64,000 nt of DNA from Torymus aiolomorphi (Eukaryota > Arthropoda > Insecta > Hymenoptera > Torymidae), in assembly GCA_036365515.1 (NCBI GenBank), contig CM070875.1, forward strand, positions 99,830,628-99,894,627, given 5' to 3'. Every line of letters starts with the position of its first letter. Position 1 is the stretch's first letter. The notes under the pieces were generated by a model that made no database searches, had not been told where the DNA came from, and saw only the letters and a program-made list of their open reading frames with translations. Position numbers and translations under genes: made by a program. Positions 1-10,750 of this stretch are shown here, in pieces.

Positions 1-402
1 AATCATTGACGGAACCTATCTTCTTCGTAGATGTGTTTTTAATGATTACATTATCAAAATTAGTATTCCTGAAATTCGAACTCTACTAATTCACATTATT
101 TACATAAAACAAAAAAATAAAAGGAAGTTTTAGTTATATTTGCAATTAAAATAAGAAATAATGCTTTATTGAATTGAATACCTTTAAGGTTTTAACGATT
201 ATTTTATTTTAAAATTTAAAATTAAAAGAGTGTGACAAACGAAGTATTTATGGCATTTACAGTTAGCTAATTAAAGTTACCGTAATTTTCTAACGTTTTT
301 CCTTTTTAGGCGCGACCGTATACGGGCGAGCCTTATAATTATTAATATTTTTGATACCATTTTACTATTTAAATTTAATAGTAATTAATAGCTGGCTCTG
401 AA
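1..402. other. AT-rich non-coding stretch
   Basis: I see no coding region, RNA gene or clear repeat. It lies upstream of a broken transposase and may include that transposon's 5' end, but I could not pair a terminal inverted repeat with the region after 1465. Confidence 0.4.
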
Positions 403-1465
403 ATGGCTGACTATCCGCCCAACTAGATCGTTGATATGATTTCGTTTTAGGAGCAAGCCAAAATAATTATCGTGGGGCGGCAAGACTTTATGCTGAACGG
501 TATCCTGATAGACGACATCCTGACGATAGAGCTATCAGACGTTTATCTCAAAGAGCTCGTGGTGGACACATGGTTCGTCACCGTAGGCGCCATGAGTATG
601 ATGAAAATGATAATCGCGTTGTAACTATCCTTGCAATAATTCATCTTGACCCACACATTAGCGCTCGTCGAGTCGAAAGGGAAATTGGTATTCCAAGAAA
701 TACTTTTTTAAGAATTATGAAGGTGCCTCAACATCACGCGTATCATATTACTTTGGTTCAAGAACTACAGTTTCAGCATTTCCAACAGCGTATTGTGTTT
801 TGCCAATGGGCTTTACAAATGATAGAAAATGATCCAGACTTTTTTAACTTTGTTCTTTTTTCTGATGAGGCACAATTTCAAAGTGATGGGGAACTGAATA
901 GGTATAATTGCCATTATTGGTCTGATGTGAATCCTCATTGGGTCAGAACTGTAAGCCGTCAAAGACGTTGGAGTATTATGGTATGGTGCGGGATTATCAA
1001 TGGATATTTGATTGGCCCTTATTTTTTTGAAGCAAATGTAAGTCAACATACCTATTTGACGCTAATAAGAGATGAACTACCTGGATTGATGGAAGATGTT
1101 GATTTATAAACGCGACGAAGAATGTGGCTTCAGGAGGACGGCGCAGCACCACATTTCGCTCGAATTGTAAGGGCTTTATTAATGAGCACTATGGTAAGAA
1201 ATGGATTGGTCGAGGAGGTCCGGTTAACTGGCCTGCTTGCTCACCCGATCTTACATCACCAGATTTCTATTTATGGGGGTATTTAAAAAATGCTGGTTTT
1301 GAGCAACAACCCACTACAAAAGCAGATATGCAGGATAGGATTCGTCAAGCATGCGCTGTCATTCCGAGACAAACTTTGCATAACACAGTTCGCCATTTTC
1401 AAAGGCGTTTGACGATGTGCCTTGAAGCAAATGGTCGTCATTTCGAACACTTGCTTCGAGGTTAA
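403..1465 (+). pseudogene. Tc1/mariner-superfamily (Tc3-like) transposase, broken
   Basis: The family cuts and pastes DNA with a DDE nuclease. The ATG at 403 opens MADYPPN, then comes an in-frame TAG at 424 and a frameshift near 441. The N-terminal helix-turn-helix type region (NNYRGAARLYAERYPDRRHP, about 462-520) is of the kind often found in hymenopteran genomes. Catalytic landmarks survive: SDEAQF (first Asp), WLQEDGAAPH (second Asp) and WPACSPDLTSPDFYLWG (third acidic residue). A stop at 1107 and a frameshift near 1175 separate the last two blocks. Recognition of the family is by motif reading; the breaks are seen directly. It cannot make an active protein. Confidence 0.8.
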
Positions 1466-1484
1466 ATAAAAATTTATTTACATT

Positions 1485-1610
1485 AGTGAGAGGCGAGGGG
1501 ACTCACTATAATCAAGCACCCCGAACAGTGAGAGGCAAGGGGATTCACTATAATCAAGCACCCCGACCAGTGAGAGGCAAGGGGACTCACTTTAATTAAG
1601 CACCCCAAAG
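1485..1610. repeat. 42-bp tandem repeat, three copies
   Basis: Three adjacent 42-bp units start at 1485, 1527 and 1569, each beginning AGTGAGAGGC and containing a CACTATAATCAAGCACCCC-like tail. Copies differ at a few positions. They start 20 bp after the transposase stop, so they are probably subterminal repeats of that transposon. Confidence 0.85.
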
Positions 1611-2500
1611 GAAACAATCCTTACTACGTCCACGTCGTTGTTTCTGGCTAGCGCAAAAAGTAGGGTTAATACATTTATAACAGAAGCTTCAACGATCTTA
1701 AAGTTACCATTAAAAAATCATTTTGCCCTTGAGAAAAAATTTTCAGGGTTCAGGATGTGTGGGTTTGGGGTGTATGGGATTAGCATGCGTGGGATAGGAA
1801 TGTGAGGGACTGGGGGGTGTGGGGTATGGTTGTGGGACCGGGGTGTAACAGTTCAGCATGTGAGGGCATGAAGTGTATGCGGTTAGGATGTGCGAGTTTG
1901 AGTTTTGTTTACTAGGATGTGTAAGTTTTGGGTGTGCGGGTGTGGTGTGTGTGGGTTCCTCTATTAAGCCTACGATCAATTTGAACCAGCTTAGCCTGTG
2001 GTTCATGGAAAAAAACGATTTTAAACCGACTTTCCTGAGTTTGACCTAGATTTGATCTTGAATTGACCTTGGAAAAAATTTCTCAATATGATTTTGAACG
2101 TAAAATTTTGCGCTCTTTTCGAATCCGGCGTCAAAACTAGGTGTTTCCATATGAAAAAATCATTTTAACCTTGAAATAACCTCAAAGGTCAAGTTCAAGG
2201 TCAAAGACGTTGGCGCCATTATGTGGCCCTCTTTGTCCCCTATAACTTTTGTCTGAACTATTTTTCTCTATCTGGCTTAGGTTCCGAGAAATCCGGGTGC
2301 CGCGATTAAAATGGGTCATCGTGTATATAGTAATACACACAATAGTCTCTGAAAGTGCTACTTTATGCCACCATGGGCGCTTCTACCGATTCTCTTATCC
2401 CTTCCAACGACATGCACGTAGCGCATACCGAGTCTTCAATCAACAGAAATTTTAAATTATTTTGAAGCTGATACCTCATAAGGAAGAAAAAAAAAATTTT
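1611..2500. other. Non-coding, GT-rich block and AGGTCA-type repeat
   Basis: From about 1745 to 1960 the + strand is rich in GTG/GGG and nearly free of long C runs, a degenerate G/T simple sequence. At 2184-2207 there are AAGGTCAA-type half-sites in close series, a motif common in dispersed insect repeats. I see no credible gene; open frames here are short and of biased composition. Confidence 0.5.
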
Positions 2501-3060
2501 TTAATTATTTTTTTGTGTTACTCTGGATAATGCAACATACATTTGCCCGTGGCTAAATACAGGCGATGGTAAATAAATTCCAACATTTTGAAATGATTGT
2601 CCTTGCAATTTATTAATTCTCATTACAAATCCCAGTCTTATAGGAAGTTGCCTTCTAATCATAATAAATGGAATTTCTTTTTTTGAAGAGATCAAATCTA
2701 TTCGTGGTATTAAAACTGTAATTCCAGCTTTATTTCTAGTAATTATTTCTGCTTTTATTACATGTTCATCTAAATATTTGATAATTAATCTCGTTCCATT
2801 ACAGAGACCATCTTCGAGTGGTATAAAGTTTTGCAAACATTCATTTTCATCATGTACAATCATGTCAATACCTAAATATTCTTTGCAGTCACCATTTAAT
2901 CGGGTTAATATTTCATTATTCATTTTAAGAACATGTCTATTTGTGGGGCATAAAATTACTTTATGTGTCATCGAAATGTTAAACGAATTAATTACGTTTT
3001 CAAAAATTTCAGTAATTAAATCACTATTAGATAAAAGATTAGTTGGTATTTTTAAAAGAC
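2501..3060 (-). pseudogene. PIF1-like helicase C-terminus from a Helitron, fragment
   Basis: Helitron RepHel proteins carry a PIF1-type 5'-3' helicase used in rolling-circle transposition. On the minus strand the fragment shows the upstream block ending in LPTN/LLSNSD-like sequence (about 3050-3000), the CPTNRHVLKMNNEIL block, the GLCNGTRLI block, and the terminal motifs INKLQGQSFQNVGIYL and GQMYVALSRV. The sequence between ENECLQNF and GLCNGTRL is shorter than usual, which suggests an internal deletion. The N-terminal helicase motifs and the Rep nuclease are missing. I could not identify Helitron termini (5' TC, 3' hairpin plus CTRR). Confidence 0.8.
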
Positions 3061-4614
3061 TACTATTTCTTTCAAATTTTGTAGATTATTGTCGTTTTTC
3101 AACATTTAACAGCCATTTTTTTAAATAACATGTAATCGTTAGATTTTCTCAGATTTTTATGTAGCTTTAAATATTGAAATTATAGCCATAGTTTACAACT
3201 TTTTACGGAAGATTCTACTATTTGAGCTCTACTACTGTTAAGTCCGGATTTTCGTGGAAAATCCGAATATTTGTTTCCTCCTAATAGCTCGGGGTAGAGC
3301 TAGATACCTACACTATACATGCGTTTGGGCAGCAAGGGACGCGTCACGAAAATCTACTTATTTTAATTTCAATTAAAAACAAACTATTCTTATTAAATTT
3401 TTGATTTGTGGAATATATTTACTAGAACGGTAGCTTAGTAGCCCTTATCTAGTATTGTATATTCACTAATATATTTACCGTAGAGCGCTCATATACACTC
3501 AAGTGCCAGATGGCGCAGGGATTCCCCGTCCGACACGGCCCACTGCTCCGGGCAAACTGCTCGATCGGGCAGCCAGCCACAGCTACGAGCTATAGCTTCC
3601 CCCCACCATTGGCAGTACTGGAGCCAGCAAGCGCTAAATCGGCACGTTAAGAGAGAGAGAGAGAGGTGTTGCTTCAATAAAATCTTGCAACAGACTGACG
3701 GACAGCAGAGTGCTCTAGCCATCGTTTTTTCAAAAGTTGGTGAAAACTGTGATGTAAACACAAGCTGAACTCTTATTACGGTGATAGTCTGTAGAAACTT
3801 GCAGAAAATCCGATTCTGCATTCATATTACACATGACGGAGAAATTATTTTTCAAATAACTTCTAAAATCATACGATAATAAGAGGTGGAACAAAACCCG
3901 CCGTTTACTCTTAGTACGTCTGGCCAATACTCTAAAATTCTTTTCTCACGAAAATTTTCAATCTCAGTTGATATCAGAGACATTTGTCTACTATATTATC
4001 TAAATAATTTATAAATTATTTAAGAAAAGTTTATATAAGCACTGATTCAGCACTTGTACACCGTTTTACCCAAGAAATATTTTAAATTATTAGTTTATGT
4101 TTAATTATTGTTTATTTAAGTTTATTTATTATAAACGATGTTTAGGAAATGCTTATTTATTAATTTTACTTAAAAGGTTAATATTAATATAAAATTAAAT
4201 CGGCCCAAGCTAGTAGAGAATCATCTGAGCGAGTAGATTTTTTAAAAAGCTACAAGAAATAGAATGATAGCCACTGCATTAGGGTCAACCCACTAGCACA
4301 CGTTAAGCTACACCTACTTTATGTACATGCCTTGAAGTTTTTTCGTTGGCTGTCTCTTATCGTAAGTGCAACGAATGAGGTGTCGTCGTTTCTATGTCAA
4401 GTAGTCCGTCATAATGGCGAACTGACCAGCCGCTATAATGATCTATTTATGACTATATTCACATGTGCCACTTTCTTAACTTATATGTTCCTGGTATATG
4501 CTGTGAAAAACTGCAATAAAAATTCATTTATTATGATTTCTAAGTACACAAACCATCCTTTACGTAAACTTCAAGGCAGAATGAGAAAATAGAGAGAGTT
4601 CAGTACACCCATCA
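3061..4614. other. Non-coding stretch, no gene recognised
   Basis: A GC-rich patch at about 3485-3660 ends in a short GA microsatellite (about 3649-3666). The rest is AT-rich. Short open frames, for example at 4332-4592, show no recognisable motif and no supporting context. Confidence 0.4.
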
Positions 4615-5125
4615 GCGTATTGGTACGGTATTAGCACGATTTACTACCGGAAATTACGGTCAGATCGATTCGCGGTATTAGACTTTTTTATAAGGTACTA
4701 TATCTTCTTTTAAATGAAGAAGTTTTGGAACCTCATTGCTTGATCGATTTCGTTATCGATGTATTGACTAATCTAATTGATTATTATATCAGCTCGCGGT
4801 ATCATACTTTTTTACTACCCGCTTTACCCTCTAACTATTCCGCATATTTATAAATTTCACAAACAAATTAATTTTGTTATTGATTCGGTATTAGTAAGGT
4901 ATTGGTACAGATATTTCGAAAAGTTACATTCAGATTAATTCGCGGTATTGTACTTAATTGTTAAGTACAACATCCTCTTTGTATTGGAGGTATTTTGGAA
5001 CCTGACAGGTCGATCGATTTCGTTATCGATGTATTGATCAACCCAATAAATCTTCGTATTAGTTCAGAATAACATAGTTTTTACTACACAATATATTCTT
5101 CTACCACGTGCATTTTATAATTTAC
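4615..5125. repeat. 270-bp direct repeat, two diverged copies
   Basis: Matching landmarks recur at a constant offset of 270 bp: the ATTCGCGGTATT block at about 4668 and 4938, and the GATCGATTTCGTTATCGATG block at 4742 and 5012. Copies are clearly diverged between landmarks. The pair lies just left of the first promoter-like signal of the Polinton and may be its subterminal repeat, which is an inference. Confidence 0.7.
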
Positions 5126-5349
5126 TTATAAAATATTATTTTACGGGGTTTTCGTTTGGTTTTTGTAATTCTATGTTTCATAAAATATTTTACGAAGCTT
5201 TCCATTATAAAATGCTGAGTTGTGATTATTCTTGTATGCTGTTAAAATACCAAAAAAGCGTCTATCACTTCAAAAGATTTGTATTTTGTAGTGCATTCTT
5301 TCATCCCACCTCGTCGTCGATTTTTGCAGTTTCAAAGATCTTTGGCGGG

Positions 5350-5357
5350 TATATAAA
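5350..5357 (+). promoter_or_regulatory. TATA box, left end of Polinton
   Basis: TATATAAA in a GC-richer context (GGCGGG upstream, CCCC downstream), about 120 bp upstream of a candidate short first exon. Similar TATA boxes precede other genes of the element (8783, 10364, 18506). Confidence 0.45.
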
Positions 5358-5477
5358 CCCCTACGGTACCATGTACATCACAGTTCACTCTGCTTGCACC
5401 CTTTGGAAACGGCCAAAGATTAGTTGAACCAGTAGTTTGCTAAAGATACTTATAAAATTTAATTCAAGGGCTCGTAG

Positions 5478-6296
5478 ATGTCATCCCCCACGTATACTAT
5501 ACATCAAGGTAAGTTTTAAAGTATTAATATTGTTTCAAGTTAAATTATAAATGAAAAGTAACTTATTAAACGATTGATATTTTAATAAAATTACATGTAA
5601 ATGATTAGAGTATTTTTACATATTCTTACAATTTAAATAATTTTTCGTAGATACAAACATCACTACCACTCATACTACAATAGTGGTTGAAGAATTTTTC
5701 AAACTACAATGGATTCACGTAGAGAATTATTAAGAATTATAAACGCTATTTATCATATTGCAATCGTAAGACATAATATTATTAGAATATTTTGTGACAA
5801 TCAATGGCTTAAAAATTTAAAAACACTTTCTGAAAAAACATTGATTAAAAAACTACGATTTATTATTAGTCTTTGTTCGTTACGAACACTTTTGTACATT
5901 TATAAGCGCAGTATTTTAAATAACAAGAAAGCAATCTGTATACTTGTTGAACACTTCAAATCATGAAATTTACAAGATTCACCATTTACTGCCGATATCA
6001 TGCGACAGTACAACTACTTTAAACGTAAGTAAATTTCTAACTCATTAATATTATTTACTTATTTAAAATAATATATTCAACATTTTACAGAACTTGATAG
6101 TTTTTACAATAATGATAATGGAGACGATGTGCCTTCGAAAATATCACATACGGTACGATAAGTGATGTATTTTTATTTTCTTTTGACATCACTATATACT
6201 AATCTGATTTAATAATTCATTTTTTGGATAATACAGACAATGCTACAGACGTAATATTTGATCCCGAGGCTGGACCTTCAACTAGCTCATTAAGAG
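5478..6296 (+). other. Candidate short spliced exons upstream of the polymerase
   Basis: Several short open segments have consensus-like splice borders: 5478-5508 (ATG start, ends before GTAAGT), an acceptor TTTTTCGTAG before 5651, 6000-6024 (ATG start, ends before GTAAGT), 6091-6152 (acceptor TTTTACAG, ends before GTACG) and 6237-6296 (acceptor ATACAG, ends before GTATAC). The last encodes an acidic stretch reading DVIFDPEAGPSTSS, like the acidic leaders seen before Polinton polymerases. The phases do not all join into one frame, so this may be decayed. An 85-codon basic open frame at 5709-5966 also begins with ATG; I do not recognise it. Confidence 0.3.
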
Positions 6297-6404
6297 GTAT
6301 ACATAATTAAACATAAACTAATTTATTACCATATACTTATATAATGTTTAATAATATTTTTCGTTTAGATAATACCTCTGAGAAGTAAACTGTATTGATT
6401 TTGA

Positions 6405-6590
6405 AGGCAAATTCTCATAGTAGAAGCAGTAGCATAAGCAGTAGCAGAAGCAGTAGCATAAGCAGTAGCAGAAGCAGTAGCAGAAGCAGTAGCAGAAGCA
6501 TTCGTAGTAGCAGCAGTAGTAGTAGTAGTGATAGTAGTAGCAGAAGTAACAGTAGAAGTGCCAGTAGCAGAAGTAGTAGCTGAAGCAGTA
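6405..6590 (+). repeat. AGY trinucleotide repeat encoding Ser/Arg runs
   Basis: An imperfect AGT/AGC/AGA array. In one + frame it reads as serine-rich sequence with regular Arg and Ile. It follows a decayed acidic segment (DNTSEK then a stop at about 6386) and precedes the polymerase, so it may derive from a low-complexity linker that expanded. The opposite strand also stays open only because of the repeat. Confidence 0.75.
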
Positions 6591-6693
6591 CGTGTAATTC
6601 ATCAGACACGGATACTGACTCGGATGAAAACAGTAAATATATTTAATATATTAGTACTGGATAGAGTTTTTATTTGTACATATAGTTAACAAT

Positions 6694-8756
6694 TTGCAGA
6701 GTGGAAGAGGGAATGAACATACCGTAGAAGAAGAAGAAAATAGAGAAGAAAACGTAGAAGAGCCACACATTGCAATAATAGACGAGACTACAAGACATTA
6801 TCAGCGCTTTGGTATTGAAGGTAGAGAAATGCGTGTTCAAGTTCGACCACCACCTTCTGGAGCCAATGTTTATGAGTGGCTCGAGAGTGCAATGCAGGAA
6901 TTGTATGGAAAATTATGTGCTACAGCAACACCCGAAGATTTTATTGGTGTAACTCTTTCATCCGAAAGATTTCTTCACGGCCCTGCATGGATTTCATTTA
7001 GACGCGTTAGTGATTTATCTGCTAATTATTTATGGGATAAGCTAGCAAGCATTGCACAAAGCGCTGACAATTTTGAAATTGATGATACATTATTAGTATC
7101 TTGTAGCGTTGTATCTGTTCCTGTAGGGCGTGGTCGCGTAGCTTTAACTCATGAAGGTGTTTTTAAGCGTTCTATATTAAAAATTAGAAACGATGATAAT
7201 TTATGTTTACCAAGATCTTTAGTAGTTGCATACGCGTATACGATACGGGGACAAATACGTTCAGAAGCGCTTCAACAAGAGTGGGAAAAAATTAGAAACA
7301 TAGAAAAAATTAGATCATATAATTATTATCTTATAGAAAAACGGGAGTGTGAATATGAGAAAGAGTGTTTGGAAAATGAAAGTATGAGTCAGTTTGTACA
7401 AGAGGCTAAACTTAAAATGCATGAACGCTTAAATCCTAGAAATGCTTTCTTTGGTGGTAGAATAGGCAATACAGCTAAAGTTTATGACGTACGGGATAAT
7501 CAAAAAATTAAATACGTTGATATTTGTTCACTTTATCCGTACATATGTAAAGGAGGCAAATACCCTGTTGGTCATCCAAAAGTATATGTTGGCGAAGAAG
7601 AGTGTCTTCAATTCATTGGTAATATAAATAATATTCATAAAATTGATGGACTTATTATGTGTACCATATTACCACCACGTAATTTATATCACCCGGTATT
7701 ACCTGTAAAAATGCATGGTAAATTAATTTTCCCACTATGTCGAAAGTGTGTAGAAGATAAAGTGCAAGAAGATTGTATGCACGAAAATGAAGAAGACAGA
7801 GTATTTATTGGTACATGGTATCCGAGGAGGTAAAAAAAGCTGCTGAAATTGGTTATAGAATTAGAAAAATTTTTGAAATTTGGCAATATAAAATTACGCA
7901 ATATGACCCTGCTACTGGTCAAGGTGGATTATTTCCAGGTTACATTGATGAATTTTTTAAACAGAAGACCCATGTATCTGGATTTCCTGCGGAATGTGAC
8001 AATGATCCAGAGGCGGAGGGTATAAAACTGGACAAGAGCCAGATAAATCTTAACCCTGGGAAAAGGTCTGTAGCAAAACTTTGCCTTAATTCTTTATGGG
8101 GTAAATTTGGGCAATGAAAGAATATGCCAAAAACAGAAATAGTGACAGATCCTCAAAGACTTGTAGAAATATTAACCAACTCTGAGATCGAAGTTATTGC
8201 GTATTTACCCGTTAGTGATTACACCCTGTACGTTGGCAATACACTGAAGAAGCAATGGAAACATCACATGCTACTAATGTTGTTGTTGCTGCCTATACCA
8301 CAGCACAGGCCCGATTAAAACTGTTCAGCTACTTAGAACCCCTAGGGGAACGCGCTTTATATTATGATACAAATTCAATTATTTATGTGAGAAATACAGA
8401 TACACAGGAGTATGAACCACCTACGGGAACACTTTTAGGGGAAATGACAGATGAATTATCATGTTACGGTATGGGAGTTATATAACATCTTTCGTATCAG
8501 GGGGCCAAAATTTTATGCTTATATGGTTAAGAAACCTGACGATACTGAATCTTGCACATGCAAAGTCAAAGGTATACGGTTAAATTGTTCATATGCTGAG
8601 AAAATAAACTTTGACTCTATACGTGATTTAGTTACAGGTGAGATTCCACCTATATTATTAACGTTCGATTCGATAAGACGTACAAACTTTCATGACGCTG
8701 TAACGCGGGAAGAAAATAAGATATGTAACCTGTGTATGCAAAGAGACGTTTTATAA
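6694..8756 (+). pseudogene. Protein-primed DNA polymerase B of Polinton, inactive
   Basis: This enzyme replicates Polinton DNA from a terminal-protein primer. The 5' block (6694-7310) matches the N-terminal region of Polinton polymerases (FLHGPAWISFR, VFKRSILKIRNDDNLCLPRS). It then jumps almost directly to KLKMHERLNPRNAFFGGR (about 7410), so the exonuclease region is deleted. Polymerase motif A is DICSLYPY (about 7520), motif B is LNSLWGKFG (about 8090), and motif C reads YYDTNS (about 8365) where the family has DTDS, so a metal-binding Asp is lost. Breaks: frameshift near 7820, in-frame stop at 8115, frameshifts near 8255 and 8470. It is well under the usual length of about 1,100 residues. 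A consensus-like acceptor (TTTGCAG) directly precedes 6701. Confidence 0.9.
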
Positions 8757-8782
8757 ATATATGTAAAAGTTACCCTTATGGG

Positions 8783-8789
8783 TATAAAA
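8783..8789 (+). promoter_or_regulatory. TATA box before the 8862 gene
   Basis: TATAAAA, 79 bp upstream of the ATG at 8862 and just after the polymerase stop at 8754-8756. A plausible independent promoter inside the Polinton. Confidence 0.4.
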
Positions 8790-8861
8790 CACCTTAAATA
8801 AAGGTTATTTTAGTTTAGTATATCTGTGACAACCGAGATGCCGAGATGTCTATCCAAAAGA

Positions 8862-9348
8862 ATGGAGTACATTGTTGACATGCAAGGGTTTAAACAATCT
8901 ACAGATGATTATGTTCTTAAGGAGCTTGCTATATTACCTCTGGGAAAAGACTGAACCTCCAGTACTTTTGTTTCAAGAACCACATAATTGGCGTCGACTT
9001 ACGGATAGACACAAAAAAGAAAATACGTGGCTGAAACAGTACTATCATGGGCTTTCATGGAAGTCTGGTGAAATTCCTTATGCGAATATAGGTCAGATTC
9101 TTCGAGAAGGGTTACTTGATACTAAGAAAATTTTTGTGAGAGGTCAGATTAGAAAGGAATGGTTGAAACGTTTTAAATTTAATGTCGTCGATATTTACGA
9201 TTTAGGTTATTCTCAAGTTGTACAATCAAAAAAAATTGTAACTACTTGTATTAACCATAATAGTTCTTATAATACAAATTGTGCGCTTCATAACATTAAA
9301 CTTATGAGAAAATATTATTTCGAAAATATTTGTGTGAATTATGAATAA
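8862..9348 (+). pseudogene. Polinton uncharacterised protein (copy A of a two-member family)
   Basis: The ATG at 8862 opens MEYIVDMQGF, and KELAILPLG follows. A frameshift near 8950 moves the reading into the frame of EPPVLLFQEPHNW, LTDRHKKENTWLKQYYHGLSW and, near the end, NTNCALHNIKLM. I know this protein type as a recurrent unnamed ORF of insect Polintons; I do not know its function. A paralogue lies at 17644-18003, with matching VDIQ, KEVA and ...KEN..LSRNHYGL blocks and a CALNNVSKL C-terminus. The early D-x-Q ... KE-L-A pattern is loosely reminiscent of DEDD exonuclease motif I, but that is only a guess. No signal peptide or membrane segment is visible. Confidence 0.65.
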
Positions 9349-9597
9349 TTTCATATTGTTAGATAGATAAAATGGTTATCCTTCAATCAAAACTGTTTGT
9401 TTCTCAATGAATCTTATTTCAAATGTAATCAACTTAATAAAAAATAAATTTTGGTAAAGCAGTGGTGGCGAAAGCCTCAAGAAGTTCATTAAACAGTCTG
9501 GTATAGCATATTAAGATTATTGATTCACATTGAGCTTTTCGATTCACATTAAGCTTTTTGGCACACGTTGATCGCGTTTATCACAAGTTTTATAGCT

Positions 9598-9652
9598 TGA
9601 AAATAGCTTGTCACTTCAAAATAACTTGTCACTTCGAAATAGCTTGTCACTC
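9598..9652 (+). repeat. 18-bp tandem repeat, three copies
   Basis: Three near-identical units of the form ATARCTTGTCACTTCRAA, just upstream of the ATPase gene. Eighteen bp keeps a reading frame open, which makes an N-terminal extension of the ATPase look coding. I consider it non-coding. A short GCC/CGC run follows at about 9693-9718. Confidence 0.75.
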
Positions 9653-9764
9653 CATCAGCTATCTGATTTCTCGAGCAGCTTGTGACACACACGCGCGCCG
9701 CCGCCGCCGCCGCCGCCACAAACCTCGCAAAAATATTATCTGTTTTGATGAAACAGTTTTTGTC

Positions 9765-10334
9765 ATGGATCCACGGTGGAAACATCCTTGGACATCTATG
9801 GTTTGCGGCCCCACATCATTTGCGAAAACCGTGTTTGTTAAAAACTTTTTAAAACATATAGATAGTTTGAGTAACGTGCACTTTGATCAAATAATAGTTT
9901 ACTATTCCGAATGGCAATCAACGTACAAAGAACTGGGTGATGATATCGAATTTCATGAGGTTTTATCCAAAAATTCAGACTTTGTCGACGACCCCAGGCC
10001 AAAATTGATAATTATAGACGATTTGATGTGTGAGTCTGCGAGTGGTGTTATTGCCAATCTTTTTACCAAGGGCAGTCATCATAATAATTTAAGCGTAATA
10101 TTCATCACGCAAAATCTTTTCCACAAGGGCCAACGTGAAATCTCGTTGAATTCTAATTATATAGTTATTTTCAAAAACCCTAGGGATAAAGCTCAGATAC
10201 AGTATCTAGATCGCCAAGTGTGTCCTGAAAATCGACAATTTCTACAAGAGACTTATCTTGACGCAACTAAACATGCACACTGCTATTTATTACTTGACTT
10301 ACGTCAAGATATACCTGATAATTGCGTATCATAA
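9765..10334 (+). CDS. FtsK/HerA-type genome-packaging ATPase of Polinton
   Basis: The family pumps double-stranded DNA into the capsid, using ATP. I chose the ATG at 9765 (MDPRWKHPW) because the open frame upstream consists of repeats (9598-9652, 9693-9718). Walker A reads CGPTSFAKTVFV, where the family has GPTxSGKT: the Ser-Gly before the Lys is replaced by Phe-Ala, so nucleotide binding is doubtful. Walker B is KLIIIDDLM (about 10003-10029), and a sensor-like VIFITQNLF follows. At 190 codons with no internal stop it is one of the least damaged Polinton genes. It is followed after 77 bp by the next gene, with a TATA box in between. Confidence 0.85.
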   Translation: MDPRWKHPWTSMVCGPTSFAKTVFVKNFLKHIDSLSNVHFDQIIVYYSEWQSTYKELGDDIEFHEVLSKNSDFVDDPRPKLIIIDDLMCESASGVIANLFTKGSHHNNLSVIFITQNLFHKGQREISLNSNYIVIFKNPRDKAQIQYLDRQVCPENRQFLQETYLDATKHAHCYLLLDLRQDIPDNCVS

Positions 10335-10363
10335 ATATCATATGTTTATGTTCCCAAGAAATC

Positions 10364-10370
10364 TATAAAA
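10364..10370 (+). promoter_or_regulatory. TATA box before the 10412 gene
   Basis: TATAAAA, 48 bp upstream of the ATG at 10412 and 30 bp after the ATPase stop. The spacing fits a TATA promoter with a very short leader. Confidence 0.45.
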
Positions 10371-10411
10371 GGTAGCGAACTTGGAAACAATATACCAGTC
10401 ATACGTTTGTA

Positions 10412-10750
10412 ATGGGTTTGAGTAGACGCAAGCGTCTTAGACAAAATAATTTAAATACTTTAAAATCTCTGCTTCATTTAGATAAAAATCAACGACGTGT
10501 TTTATTACGTAAAGCAGATAAAAAACTTGTTATTCTCATTTGCGAATGTGGTTTAAATATTTTACGTGGTAACGTGCCTTTGAACAAAAACTATAAAAAT
10601 AAATTGAAAAAGTACGTTTTATTTTTAAGAAAATTAACTGATTCTTCGCAAAGTTTGAAAAATAAAAAGAAATTGATTATCAAATACCAAACTTGTTTAC
10701 CACTCATCTTGGCACCTGTGATAAAACTATGGAGCATGCAAGAAAAATGA
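10412..10750 (+). CDS. Small basic Polinton protein (pX-like)
   Basis: A 112-codon intact frame from ATG to stop. It is Lys/Arg-rich, with the block RRVLLRKADKKLVILICECG followed by LNILRGNVPL, then a basic stretch and a hydrophobic C-terminus (LPLILAPVIKLW). I recognise this as a recurrent small ORF of animal Polintons/adintoviruses, usually placed among virion or core proteins; its role is not established. Many versions end in a Gly/Leu-rich hydrophobic tail, and this copy ends differently (WSMQEK), perhaps because its end overlaps the next gene by about 20 bp. Confidence 0.65.
   Translation: MGLSRRKRLRQNNLNTLKSLLHLDKNQRRVLLRKADKKLVILICECGLNILRGNVPLNKNYKNKLKKYVLFLRKLTDSSQSLKNKKKLIIKYQTCLPLILAPVIKLWSMQEK

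Noticed and set aside
1485..1610. CRISPR-like array
   Set aside because: Three contiguous 42-bp tandem units without unique spacers, in eukaryotic transposon context.
6348..6609. Cys/Tyr-rich and poly-Leu frames opposite the Ser/Arg repeat
   Set aside because: Shadows of the AGY trinucleotide repeat.
9558..9764. N-terminal extension of the packaging ATPase
   Set aside because: The upstream frame consists of an 18-bp repeat and a CGC run; the ATG at 9765 matches the family start.
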